From Nostoc sp. PA-18-2419 (GTDB lineage Bacteria > Cyanobacteriota > Cyanobacteriia > Cyanobacteriales > Nostocaceae), in NCBI RefSeq assembly GCF_005869855.1, contig NZ_SZNH01000004.1, positions 214,578 through 274,529 of the forward strand: 59,952 nucleotides of DNA, in the 5' to 3' direction. The notes beneath the pieces are model-generated. The model ran no database searches. It saw only the letters and a list, made by a program, of their open reading frames with translations, and was not told where the DNA came from. Positions within the stretch are counted from its first letter, which is position 1, and each line of letters starts with the position of its first letter. Position numbers and translations under genes: made by a program. Of the stretch, positions 18,321-27,576 are shown in pieces.

Positions 18321-19703
18321 ATGATTACCACTGAATTATCTAACGTTGGTGATATAATCCAGAATCAGCGTAAATTTTTTCAAACAGGCAAAACTAAAGA
18401 TGTAAATTTTCGCCTTGAGCAACTCCAAACACTCAAGCAAGCAATTGTTGAACATAAACAAGAGATAATCCAGGCTTTACAAGCAGATTTACATAAACCG
18501 GAAGTCGAGATTTATCTAACAGAAATCAACGTCACTAAAGAAATTGATTATGCTATAAAACATCTCAAAACTTGGACTAAGCCCAAAAAAGCACCCGTTT
18601 CCTTTGATTTTTTTTCCTACTCAGCTAGCATTTATCCAGAACCACTAGGAGTTGTGTTAATTATCGCCCCTTGGAACTATCCATTTCAATTAATGATTTT
18701 TCCGTTAATAGGTGCGATCGCTGCTGGAAATTGTGCAATTATTAAACCGTCAGAAATTGCCTCCCATACTTCTGGTATTGTCTCTAAAATTATTAGCAAA
18801 TATTTTCAACCAGCTTATATTGCAGTAGTCGAAGGAGGCATAGAAGCGAGTGAAAAACTACTAGCAGAAAAATTTGACCATATCTTTTTTACCGGTGGTA
18901 CAGCTGTGGGCAAAATTGTTATGGCAGCAGCGGCAAAACATCTGACACCAGTTACTTTAGAATTGGGTGGTAAAAGTCCTTGTATAGTTGATACTGATAT
19001 TAATCTCGAACACACTACTAGACGAATTACTTGGGGCAAATTTATTAATGCTGGACAAACTTGTATTGCTCCTGACTATCTTTTAGTTGATAAAAAAATC
19101 AAAAAAGATTTAATAGATGGGATAGAAAAATGCTTAAGGGAATTTTATGGCGATCATCCAGCGAATAGTCCTGATTATGCCAGAATTATTAGTCAAAAAC
19201 ACTTTGATAGATTAGTTAAATTCCTTGAAAATGGTGAAGTGATTATTGGCGGAGAAACTAAATCTTCAGAGCGTTATATTGCCCCGACAATAATTAATAA
19301 TGTCTCCTTAGAAGATTTTATAATGCAGGAAGAGATTTTTGGTCCCATTCTGCCCATAATTGAATACACTGATATTACCGAAGCGATCGCCTTGATTAAT
19401 TCTAGACCAAAACCCTTAGCGCTATACTTCTTCTCTCAAAACAAAAACCTACAAAAGCAAGTTTTAGAGGAAACTTCATCAGGTGGAGTCTGTATTAACG
19501 ATACAATTATGCAGGTTGCCGTCTCATCTTTACCATTTGGAGGAGTAGGAGATAGTGGTATTGGCAATTATCACGGCAAAGCTAGTTTTGACACCTTTTC
19601 TCATCACAAAAGTGTATTACAAAACTCCTTCTGGCTGGATTTAAAATTCCGCTATGCTCCCTACAAAGACAAATTGCCCTTAATTAAGAAACTTTTGGGT
19701 TAA
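18321..19703 (+). CDS. NAD(P)-dependent aldehyde dehydrogenase (class 3-like)
   Basis: This 460-residue aldehyde dehydrogenase oxidises aldehydes to acids. The cofactor region has APWNYPFQL and KPSEIASHTS; the catalytic Glu214 lies in LELGGKSP and Cys248 in NAGQTCIAPDY. The C terminus has LPFGGVGDSGIGNYHG and a hydrophobic tail region as in fatty-aldehyde and class 3 enzymes. Cyanobacterial relatives act on long-chain or apocarotenoid aldehydes; the substrate here is inferred, not shown. The ATG at 18321 is preferred over a TTG at 18303. It follows the kinase on the same strand with a 150-base gap, so separate promoters are likely. Confidence 0.9.
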   Translation: MITTELSNVGDIIQNQRKFFQTGKTKDVNFRLEQLQTLKQAIVEHKQEIIQALQADLHKPEVEIYLTEINVTKEIDYAIKHLKTWTKPKKAPVSFDFFSYSASIYPEPLGVVLIIAPWNYPFQLMIFPLIGAIAAGNCAIIKPSEIASHTSGIVSKIISKYFQPAYIAVVEGGIEASEKLLAEKFDHIFFTGGTAVGKIVMAAAAKHLTPVTLELGGKSPCIVDTDINLEHTTRRITWGKFINAGQTCIAPDYLLVDKKIKKDLIDGIEKCLREFYGDHPANSPDYARIISQKHFDRLVKFLENGEVIIGGETKSSERYIAPTIINNVSLEDFIMQEEIFGPILPIIEYTDITEAIALINSRPKPLALYFFSQNKNLQKQVLEETSSGGVCINDTIMQVAVSSLPFGGVGDSGIGNYHGKASFDTFSHHKSVLQNSFWLDLKFRYAPYKDKLPLIKKLLG

Positions 19704-19799
19704 CAAGCTATTTTTTAAATTCTAAAGCTGCAAATTTTAGATTTTAGATTTTGGATTTAAGGAAAAATCTAAAATCAAAAATTGAATGGTTCTTAACTA

Positions 19800-20405
19800 T
19801 TAAAAGGCAAACGCACTGCTGTAACGTTCTTCAGTCCAAGGTTCACCACGGCTGTGGTAGCCATTGCGCTCCCAAAAACCAAGTTCTTCACTAGATAAAA
19901 ACTCTAAACCATTAATCCATTTAGCACTTTTCCAAGCGTAGAGGTGAGGAACAACTAGCCGCATTGGACCACCGTGTTCAACTGGAAGATTTTCACCAAA
20001 AACTTTAAAAGCAAAGAAGTTTTCTTCTCGCATAAAGTCTTCCAGAGAGATATTAGTAGTGTAGCCACCATAGCAATGTTCCATAATGTGGGCTACTTTG
20101 GCGTCTAGCTCAATCAACTCCATGAAATCTACAACTTTAATACCAGTCCATTTAACATCGAGTTTAGACCAGCGCGTTACGCAGTGGAAGTCGGCTGTGA
20201 ATTCGTGTTGAGGTAGTGCCATAAAGTCTGACCAATTAAAGCTGGTAGGTTTTGCTAAACCCCAAACCCGAAACTCCCATTCTTCAGTGTTAACTTGGGG
20301 AGTTGCACCGTAAGTTAATACTGGGAAACCCTTGGCTAAATGTTGACCTGGAGGAACACGTTCTTCGTCTGCTTTTCCTGGTTTCTGAAAAAATTTTCCT
20401 AACAT
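19800..20405 (-). CDS. Sulfite oxidase-like molybdopterin oxidoreductase
   Basis: This 201-residue protein carries only the Mo-cofactor-binding domain of the sulfite oxidase fold. Cys75 in ADFHCVTRWS is the expected Mo-ligating residue, and VVPHLYAWKSAKWI and WERNGYHSRGEPW near the C terminus are typical of this short family. No heme domain, dimerisation domain or signal peptide is visible, so it is probably cytoplasmic. Its redox partner and substrate are unknown; YedY-like methionine sulfoxide reductases are relatives. The ATG at 20405 is clear. It converges on the aldehyde dehydrogenase gene. Confidence 0.85.
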   Translation of the reverse strand: MLGKFFQKPGKADEERVPPGQHLAKGFPVLTYGATPQVNTEEWEFRVWGLAKPTSFNWSDFMALPQHEFTADFHCVTRWSKLDVKWTGIKVVDFMELIELDAKVAHIMEHCYGGYTTNISLEDFMREENFFAFKVFGENLPVEHGGPMRLVVPHLYAWKSAKWINGLEFLSSEELGFWERNGYHSRGEPWTEERYSSAFAF

Positions 20406-20841
20406 AGTGGGAGAAAAATAAGTTTTCTCAAGATATTTAGAAACTTTTGTGCTAAGTTGCCAATAGCGCCAGATACATTACCCCTGATTATAATTGGGCT
20501 AAACACATTGAAATTCCAGAATTACTTTATCTGGTTATCCTTTGTTATTTGCAAATAACCAATAACCACTGACTAATCGCGGTCTTAACCAGATAATATC
20601 CAACTTGCAAGCACATTAACTTCTTAAATCATTAACCATAAATGATAGGTAATGGGTAATGGATGTTCCCAATTACTCACTACCAATTTTCCGGATTTAA
20701 TGAGCTTGTGTAGAGTATCTATAATTCACGAGCCTATCAGGAAAGCTAAGAAAAAGCATTTATCCATTAGTAAGAAGTTTGAGCGGTGACTTTTGCCAAT
20801 CAAATCTGTCGGTGCTGTTCATGCCTTTCCTGACTGGAAAA
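20406..20841. other. Intergenic region with short tandem words
   Basis: These 436 bases contain imperfect repeats such as AATAACCA and GGTAATGGGTAATGG near 20560-20665, of heptanucleotide short-tandem-repeat type. No gene is supported. Confidence 0.45.
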
Positions 20842-21015
20842 TTATGATTCTTCTTCCTCTTGTTCCGCAGTTGGATAGACAAATGTAGAACGTCCGGTCA
20901 AAATAGACTTGCCCAGAGACAGAGCTTTCTGAGCTTCGATGGCGGCTTTGTGCCTCCAAGTAGCTCGGCGTTTATCTCGTTTTGATTTGGAAGTTTTCTT
21001 CTTAGGAACAGCCAT
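20842..21015 (-). CDS. rpmF: 50S ribosomal protein L32
   Basis: This 57-residue large-subunit ribosomal protein begins [17 protein letters not shown], the usual L32 start, followed by basic residues and ATWRHKAA. The zinc-binding cysteines of some bacterial L32 proteins are absent, as in other cyanobacterial L32. The frame is open nine codons further (to 21042), but the family N terminus fixes the ATG at 21015. The acidic tail EQEEEES is a cyanobacterial-type extension. It appears monocistronic. Confidence 0.95.
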   Translation of the reverse strand: MAVPKKKTSKSKRDKRRATWRHKAAIEAQKALSLGKSILTGRSTFVYPTAEQEEEES

Positions 21016-21244
21016 GTCAGCAGATATCGTGATTTTTGACAACCTTTTTATTTTAGGCCATTCACCGACGCCAAAGATGCCAATTTAGCCAAGAATTAAG
21101 TAAGTTGAGCTTGAAACTAGGGCAGATGGTGGATTGTGAGTCCGGCAAGGCTGGAAAGCTTTTTTCTAATCTCCCCACACTGCCTCATCTTTACCAGTCT
21201 CCTGACTCTAGAACCAAGCTGCTAGAACTAGATTGGAGTAATCG

Positions 21245-21691
21245 CTATTTTTCAAACAACAGTAGCGATCGCGCAGTTTTGAAGTAAGTTGCCCAATTTT
21301 GAGCATCCGGGCGGCTGCGCCATTCTGGACGACTGACTTCTAATGTCAGAACTGGTGCGATCGCTCCATAACTTTGTACGGATACAATAATTGAAACATC
21401 TGTAACTAAAATATCTTGGTCAAAGCTCCGCTGAGCGGCTGCTCGAGCGGCTGCTTCGGCTCTTCGCACAATGGTTTCGTAGTTTTCTTCTGGCAGGCGA
21501 TCAATCGCCAGGTCAACTCTGGCGGTGTAAGCTCGTACAACTTGAGGTGCGATCACTTCTGTCAAAAACCACGCAGGAACAGTAGATATGAGCAAAACTA
21601 CTAAAGGAACTATCCGGATTGTTCTGGCAATTTGGCTAATAACTGAAAAGGAAGCGATCGATGATGGTATGTGAGCACAAATCTGACTCAT
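21245..21691 (-). CDS. Conserved hypothetical protein with one membrane helix
   Basis: This 148-residue protein has a single hydrophobic segment at about residues 28-46 (VPLVVLLISTVPAWFL) and a C-terminal soluble domain with an Ala/Arg-rich helix (RRAEAAARAAAQRS) followed by beta-rich sequence. It is probably anchored in the membrane with the C-terminal part in the periplasm or lumen. I do not recognise a named family. ATG at 21691. It diverges from the orthocaspase-like gene, with a 202-base shared upstream region. Confidence 0.6.
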   Translation of the reverse strand: MSQICAHIPSSIASFSVISQIARTIRIVPLVVLLISTVPAWFLTEVIAPQVVRAYTARVDLAIDRLPEENYETIVRRAEAAARAAAQRSFDQDILVTDVSIIVSVQSYGAIAPVLTLEVSRPEWRSRPDAQNWATYFKTARSLLLFEK

Positions 21692-21893
21692 GACCTTATA
21701 GCTCCTAACTAAACAATTTGTAAATTAAAATTAGGTGAAAGTATTTTCCGGTCAGTTAACGTAATAAAAATTACATTTTATCCGAAGATTCGTATAGAAT
21801 CACCTAAACTAGAAAACATCACGTTAGCTTTGTTTTTTGAGCAAAGCCAACTGCAATTTTTAGACCAGCAAACAATAACCGACAAAGAGCGGG

Positions 21894-23771
21894 ATGGCAA
21901 ATTACTGGGCGATCACTATTGGTATCAATCAATATCAGTTATTTCAACCTTTAAGTTATGCCCAAGCAGATGCTGAGGCACTAAAGGATATCTTGGTGAC
22001 AGAAGCAAGTTTTGTCCCCGGACACTGCTTCCTCATGACAGATACCTCACCACCAATTAAAGATAGATCCACCTATCCGACTAAAGAGAATATTCTGCTG
22101 CTGCTTGAGGATTTAGCTGCAACATGTTGGCAACCCCAAGACTATCTATGGTTATTTTTTAGCGGTTATGGAGTCAACTACAAAGGCAAAGATTACTTAA
22201 TGCCAGCCGAGGGTAACCCCGAATTCGTGCCAGAGACAGGCATAGAATTGCGATCACTAATGCAAAGTCTGCAACTGGCTGAAATGAATGTATTATTTCT
22301 GCTTGATATTAACCGTGCTTTTGGCACTCAAGCAGATGCTCCCGTTGGGGAAGAAACCATAGAATTAGCCCAAGAACTAGAACTTGCCACTATTTTTTCT
22401 TGTCAGCCAGAGCAGTTTTCCCACGAAAGTAGCGAACTCGGTCACGGATTCTTTACAGCAGCTTTGTTAGAAGCCTTGCGTTCTGGTAATGGTAACAACT
22501 TGGCAGATTTAGAAAGCTACCTGAGCCTGGTAGTGCCCAAACTATGTCAGCACCACTGGCGCCCCATCCAAAACCCCGCTATTATCATCCCATCAAGACC
22601 GCAAATAATTTTGCCAAAATTTGCATTAGAAAACGATTTTCAACCAGAAGCGCTGATTTATCCAGAAGAATCCTTTGCTGTTGCCCTTGCAGCTCCCACC
22701 CTCGACGATTCCTCGATAAATCAGGGCAGATGGGGAGAAACAACTATTAATTCCAAAGTTTACAAGTCTAATGGCAAAGAAGTTCAACAGTCGGCTGCTG
22801 GCTTAGTTTCCCAGCCGCAGACAAATCCTTTGGTAGAAAGTTCTTTACGAGTGAACAGCAAGGAAAGATTTATCCCTGATTCCTCCCAAGCCTACGTCTC
22901 TCGATTGCCACACAATCAGCCAAATACTTCTTTGTGGAAGCAGTTTATCTTGTGGGGTGGAGGTAGCTTGCTAGTAGCAGGTTTAATCGCAGTAGTTTTT
23001 CTGCGTAATCAAGAGACTTTTAGAATTAAGGAAATCTCAAGCACATCGCCCAATGCTGCTGTTAGTAGTTCTAAGGGCATCAAGAATTTACCAAATGACC
23101 CCTCAGTAATTAAAACTACTCTACCAGTTAGACAAAAAAATCAATCTAGCGCCCAAACAGCCTCAAGTTTCGAGTCGCAAAAGCGCAATCAAGCAGTATT
23201 GGACTTGGCGAAAATGTCGCTCCAAGAAACTCAGGCTAGCGATTTGAGCTTAGCAATTGCCACAGCTAAGAGAATTAAAACCGGTGAACCACTGTATGAG
23301 CAAGCTCAGGAAAATATTAATATTTGGAGTCAGATGATTTTAGATTTAGCAGAGGGTCGTGCTAAACAAAGACAGTATGCTAATGCTATTGCCGCGGCTC
23401 GACTAATTACCAAAGACGAGCCGCTTTATGCCAAAGCCCAAGCGGCGATTAATTTGTGGCGGTTAGAAGGCAAGCAGTATGTGAGCAACAAAACTCTTTT
23501 AGACGCAGCTAATGCCTTAATTAAGTCTGGACAAGCGTCTACATACAATCGGGCGATCGAAGTTGCTAAAAAAGTACCAGCAGATCAACCAGGCTTTGAT
23601 ACTGCCCAAAAATCGATCAATAACTGGAGTGAGAAAATTTTAGACTTGGCCAAGCGTCGCGCTGCCGTAGGTGAACTCAATACCGCAATTGAAACTGCTA
23701 CTTTAGTACCAGAGGAGACAGCTTCTTACGAAGATGCTCAGGATGCCATCCAAAAATGGCAAAAAAAATAG
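21894..23771 (+). CDS. Orthocaspase-like protein with substituted catalytic dyad
   Basis: This is a 625-residue caspase-fold (peptidase C14) protein. The p20-like domain spans about residues 1-240, starting WAITIGINQY. The catalytic His is replaced by Tyr92 (FFSGYG instead of FFSGHG) and the catalytic Cys by Asn140 (LLDIN where LDxC is expected), so proteolysis is unlikely. Such pseudo-orthocaspases are known in cyanobacteria. A membrane helix lies at residues about 350-370, followed by a low-complexity stretch and, from about 435 to 625, three or four helical repeats of about 55 residues (LDLA...A.AA..I....PLY..AQ..I..W), TPR-like. Inferred topology: caspase domain cytosolic, repeats on the other side. 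It is monocistronic. Confidence 0.85.
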   Translation: MANYWAITIGINQYQLFQPLSYAQADAEALKDILVTEASFVPGHCFLMTDTSPPIKDRSTYPTKENILLLLEDLAATCWQPQDYLWLFFSGYGVNYKGKDYLMPAEGNPEFVPETGIELRSLMQSLQLAEMNVLFLLDINRAFGTQADAPVGEETIELAQELELATIFSCQPEQFSHESSELGHGFFTAALLEALRSGNGNNLADLESYLSLVVPKLCQHHWRPIQNPAIIIPSRPQIILPKFALENDFQPEALIYPEESFAVALAAPTLDDSSINQGRWGETTINSKVYKSNGKEVQQSAAGLVSQPQTNPLVESSLRVNSKERFIPDSSQAYVSRLPHNQPNTSLWKQFILWGGGSLLVAGLIAVVFLRNQETFRIKEISSTSPNAAVSSSKGIKNLPNDPSVIKTTLPVRQKNQSSAQTASSFESQKRNQAVLDLAKMSLQETQASDLSLAIATAKRIKTGEPLYEQAQENINIWSQMILDLAEGRAKQRQYANAIAAARLITKDEPLYAKAQAAINLWRLEGKQYVSNKTLLDAANALIKSGQASTYNRAIEVAKKVPADQPGFDTAQKSINNWSEKILDLAKRRAAVGELNTAIETATLVPEETASYEDAQDAIQKWQKK

Positions 23772-23805
23772 TAAAAAAATAGTAAAAAAATAGCTAGGAG
23801 TTAGG

Positions 23806-23847
23806 AGTTAGGAGTTATATTTTTAGTTCTACACTCATAACTCCTAA
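23806..23847. terminator. Hairpin built from AGGAGTT heptamers
   Basis: GTTAGGAGTTAT at 23806-23817 pairs with ATAACTCCTAAC at 23836-23847. The left arm belongs to three AGGAGTT heptamers (from 23795), and just before it an AAAAAAATAGT word repeats three times after the stop codon. It lies between convergent genes and may end transcription of both. Confidence 0.5.
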
Positions 23848-23876
23848 CCTTTAACTTTTGCCTCAGTACTCTATGA

Positions 23877-24254
23877 TTAGCAGTACTGCGATACATCTTC
23901 GCCACATTCGTCGGCTAGATAGCACAGCGCTCGAAAACGTAAACCAACCACTTCTTCATATAGGGGGTTGAGCTTACACATCGGCGGAATGTGAAACAGG
24001 GTTTTGCCAAATAATTTGACATCTCGTTCAAAGGGACACTGAGATGGAATTAGTTTGCACAAGTAATGAGCTAGCTGGCGATCACGAACTTGAATGTTTT
24101 CTACCCGTTGCCGTAGGGGTTGGAGAATATCCCAGTAATGACTAGAACCAGAAGGGTTTAGCTGGGTTAGTTTCTGGTCACTAGTCTCTGGTTGATTGAT
24201 TGAGACCCAGCTTGCCAGAAAAATCTTTTTTGTGGTATTATCAAATACCTTCAT
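23877..24254 (-). CDS. Mo-dependent nitrogenase C-terminal domain family protein
   Basis: This small 125-residue protein's second half is the Mo-nitro_C domain: PFERDVKLFGKTLFHIPP, then CKLNPLYEE and GLRFRALCYLADECGEDVSQYC. The cysteines of this region (in CPFERD, MCKLN, LCYLADEC and YC) are a hallmark. The domain is found as a stand-alone protein almost only in cyanobacteria; despite its name its biochemical role is not established. No nif genes lie nearby. ATG at 24254. The N-terminal 60 residues are variable and less conserved. Confidence 0.85.
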   Translation of the reverse strand: MKVFDNTTKKIFLASWVSINQPETSDQKLTQLNPSGSSHYWDILQPLRQRVENIQVRDRQLAHYLCKLIPSQCPFERDVKLFGKTLFHIPPMCKLNPLYEEVVGLRFRALCYLADECGEDVSQYC

Positions 24255-24763
24255 GATTAATCCTCTGTATTATTGAGGCTGTTCACCTTTCTGGTGAATG
24301 TATACAACGTGGCAACGAACTTTCCGGAATATTCGCGTCCTGACTACGATATAATTTAATACCCGATTAGCCACTTAAGTCAGAATCTATATTTATTACT
24401 ACGTTAAGTTAACCGCAATTTTCGCGGGATCGGTACTGTAGTAATCTAATCTTGTTCGTAACTTGACACAGTTTAAATTTTAATAAAGACATCCACCGTT
24501 GGGTAGGTTTTAGTGTAACATTTACAAAACTTAAAATAAAATCTTTTTCAAAGTATTTTTTGTAAGTATAAATAACAGTAATACCTTATTGGGCAGTTTT
24601 TCGTCTGTGTGTTTTTGCGTCCTTGAGTTTTATATTTTGTTAATTGCTAGCTAAATGCAAAAGACACACAGAGAGAAATTCTCCCTAGCCTTGAATCAAA
24701 GGTTACCGAAACAAAGTCTGCCTAACTAAAATAATCAGGCTAATATTAGTGATTTTTCGATAA
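24255..24763. other. Intergenic region, no gene seen
   Basis: This AT-rich 509-base region holds the promoter of the Mo-nitro_C gene and the eroded 5' side of the transporter pseudogene. No repeat or RNA gene was recognised. Confidence 0.45.
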
Positions 24764-25363
24764 TTTGCTACCTATAGCGTCTTAGGATTAACTTACCTGG
24801 GGTTAGCATTGGGCTACATTCCGGGTTTACGCATGAACCGCGCCACCATCGCTTTAGTTGGTTCTGCTTTTTTAATTGCTTTAGGTGTTCTAAATCTACA
24901 ATAAGCATGGCAGGCTATCGATACTAATACCATCATGTTTCTCTTGAGCATGATGCTAGTGAACGCCAACCTATTTTATGGAGGGTTTTTTCGGCGATCG
25001 CTATCTGTAATACTGAGTCTTACTCGCAGTCCTTTAAGCTTGTTGATTGCTTTAACTTTTAGCAGTGAGATTCTTTCAGCCTTTTTTCTCAATAACACCA
25101 TAGCGCTGATTTTCACACCCTTAACCTTGAGCTTGACTCAAACTTTGGGTTTAAATCCGATACCTTATTTACTAGTGATCGCCGATGCAACTAATATAGG
25201 CTCGGTAGCTAGCTTGAGCACTAATCCGCAAAACATCTTGATTGGCTCCTTTTCAGGCATTCCTTACCTAGATTTTCTCCGTGTATTAGCATCTGTTGCC
25301 CTTGCAGGCTTGGTAATTCAAGTAGGATTACTGTGGCTACTTTATCCAATGGATATCGTCTGA
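24764..25363 (+). pseudogene. ArsB/SLC13-type anion transporter, broken and truncated
   Basis: The frame from 24764 reads as a transporter N terminus (YLGLALGYIPGLRMNRATIA), meets an in-frame TAA at 24902-24904, and continues in the same frame with AWQAIDTNTIMFLLSMMLVN and several membrane helices (SAFFLNNTIALIFTPL, then SLSTNPQNILIGSFSG). No good start codon precedes the first part. The protein ends about 200 residues in, roughly half the usual 400-plus, so the second half is missing. One stop and a 3' deletion make it a decayed gene. A frame starting at 24935 could still make a 142-residue fragment. Confidence 0.75.
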
Positions 25364-25525
25364 TCAAGACTTTTGATAGGTTGAGATAATTTTAATTTTG
25401 AGAGATAAGTTCGACAACTTTCTTGGAAACTAGTTTTTTGGAATGATTTTTCTCTAAATCTCACATCGAAACGCAAAGACGCTCTCAAAAACTCCGCGTC
25501 TGTGCGCCTCTGCGTGAGCTTTTTA

Positions 25526-27298
25526 TTAAGATGCCACCTGAGCAGCAGTCCGAGTGCGCCGTCTTCTGCCATCAGCAACTTTCACCGGCGGCTCATCAGG
25601 GATTTGCATCAACAAAGTTACAGATGGTTGACATTGCAATTCTCGACGGATGGAACGTTGCAATTCTCTCTCCAAAGTACCTTGCAATCCACCCCAGTCT
25701 ATATCTGCTGCTTCTCCCTCTCCAGCAGCAAATTCTGACCAGCGTGCAGTGAGAATTTCTTCAATCCGTTGTTTTACCCAGGTTTGTAGGAGCGATCGCT
25801 CTAAATTTGTAACTACACCCCGGAGGTGAATTTCTGGTTTTGCCAAGAGTTTACCATTCCAATCGATGGCAGCAGCAATAGTAACAATACCTTCTTCTGC
25901 CATGCGTTGCCGTTCTTGCAGCACTTTGGCGCTTACCATACCGGAACTTGTGGTATCTACTAGTTCTATACCAGATGGCACTTTACTAGCAACGCGGATA
26001 GAGTTTTCAGTCAGTTCTATAACATCACCATTTTGAATAATGATTGTGTTTTCTGCTGGTATACCCATACTTTGAGCAGTTTGGGCGTGCTTCACCAGCA
26101 TCCGATGTTCGCCGTGGAATGGCACAAAGAACTTCGGTTTAGTTAAGGCAATCATCAGCTTTTGGTCTTCTTGACAGCCGTGACCAGAGACGTGAATTCC
26201 TTTATCCCGACCATAAACCACATTTGCCCCTTGAATCATCAATTTATCGATGGTGTTGACTACAGCGATCGTATTTCCGGGAATCGGATTGGCAGAGAAT
26301 ACTACTGTATCGCCTTGACGAATTTTGATGTGAGGGTGTTCTTTATTGGCAATGCGCGTCATTGCTGACATTGGTTCGCCTTGGGAACCTGTAGTCAGAA
26401 CTAACACATTTTCATCTGGCAGGTTGCGGACTGCGTGCAAAGGTTGCAGCAAATTATCTTCACACTTGATGTAACCTAGATTCCGGGCATGAGCAATCAA
26501 GTTCAGCATGGAACGTCCCACCACCGTCACTACACGGTTATGCTTCTTGGCTAGATCCAAAATCATGTTGATACGATGGACGCTAGAAGCAAAGGTGGTG
26601 ACAAACAATCGCCCAGGGGCTTGAGCAAATACTCGATCAAGATTGGGATAAACTGAACGTTCTGAAGGTGTAAAACCTGGTATTTCTGCATTAGTAGAAT
26701 CACTTAGTAAACAAAGAACACCTTTTTCACCATGTTCTGCTAACCTTTGCAGGTCAAATTTTTCACCATCTACTGGCGTGTGGTCAATTTTAAAATCCCC
26801 TGTGTGAATGATTACACCGAGTGGTGTATGAATAGCAACAGTAAAGCTATCAGCTATCGAATGAGTATTGCGGATATATTCTACTAAAAAGTTTTTACCA
26901 ATCCGCACCACATCACGGGGTAGAACTTTTCTTAATTCTGTGCGATCGCGTACTCCTGCTTCTTCTAATTTCCCTTCTAGCATTGCCATTGCTAGTCTCG
27001 GGCCATAAATCACGGGTATGTCAAATTGCTTGAGATGAAAAGCAATTCCACCAATATGATCTTCATGACCGTGGGTAACGATCATCCCTTTAATTTTGTG
27101 GCGATTTTCCCGCAAATAGGTCGTATCAGGGAGAACTATATTTACTCCATGCATCGCCTCTGTAGGAAAAGCCAATCCTGCATCTAACAGAACAATTTCA
27201 TCGTCGTACTCGAAAACACAGGTATTTTTTCCAATTTCATGCAAACCACCTAAAGGAATAATTTTAAAGGCGGAATTATTAGCTTCGTTTTTAACCAT
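25526..27298 (-). CDS. rnj: Ribonuclease J
   Basis: This 590-residue metallo-beta-lactamase/beta-CASP nuclease would process and degrade RNA with endonuclease and 5' exonuclease activity. The zinc motif HGHEDH lies at residues 76-81, with further ligands in IHTGDFKIDH and LLSDSTNAE. The beta-CASP part includes VTTFASSVHRI and a C-terminal domain follows, ending in a basic tail (DGRRRRTRTAAQ). The length is within the cyanobacterial range. It is the last of three same-strand genes, asd-dapA-rnj, with gaps of 235 and 278 bases. ATG at 27298. Confidence 0.95.
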   Translation of the reverse strand: MVKNEANNSAFKIIPLGGLHEIGKNTCVFEYDDEIVLLDAGLAFPTEAMHGVNIVLPDTTYLRENRHKIKGMIVTHGHEDHIGGIAFHLKQFDIPVIYGPRLAMAMLEGKLEEAGVRDRTELRKVLPRDVVRIGKNFLVEYIRNTHSIADSFTVAIHTPLGVIIHTGDFKIDHTPVDGEKFDLQRLAEHGEKGVLCLLSDSTNAEIPGFTPSERSVYPNLDRVFAQAPGRLFVTTFASSVHRINMILDLAKKHNRVVTVVGRSMLNLIAHARNLGYIKCEDNLLQPLHAVRNLPDENVLVLTTGSQGEPMSAMTRIANKEHPHIKIRQGDTVVFSANPIPGNTIAVVNTIDKLMIQGANVVYGRDKGIHVSGHGCQEDQKLMIALTKPKFFVPFHGEHRMLVKHAQTAQSMGIPAENTIIIQNGDVIELTENSIRVASKVPSGIELVDTTSSGMVSAKVLQERQRMAEEGIVTIAAAIDWNGKLLAKPEIHLRGVVTNLERSLLQTWVKQRIEEILTARWSEFAAGEGEAADIDWGGLQGTLERELQRSIRRELQCQPSVTLLMQIPDEPPVKVADGRRRRTRTAAQVAS

Positions 27299-27576
27299 TT
27301 TCTCCTGAGATTGTTACTTTTTGTTAATTAAGTTGATAGTTAGCAATTTTGTATTTCAAACAACTTTAATTGTCTTTTCAGTCAGTCCCAAAGCAATCTA
27401 GTTTTAATTGAAATTTTCAATTGTTTATTTAATAAAAAGGACGGCATACTAAAGTATTCATAGTATATCTATGAGTTTTAATACAGGTTTTTAATACCAA
27501 CCCGTTAATAATTGCGGTCGTTGTTTATTATGTATGTTTCCTAAACATAGATTAGTAGCACTGAAGTAGCTGGCGG

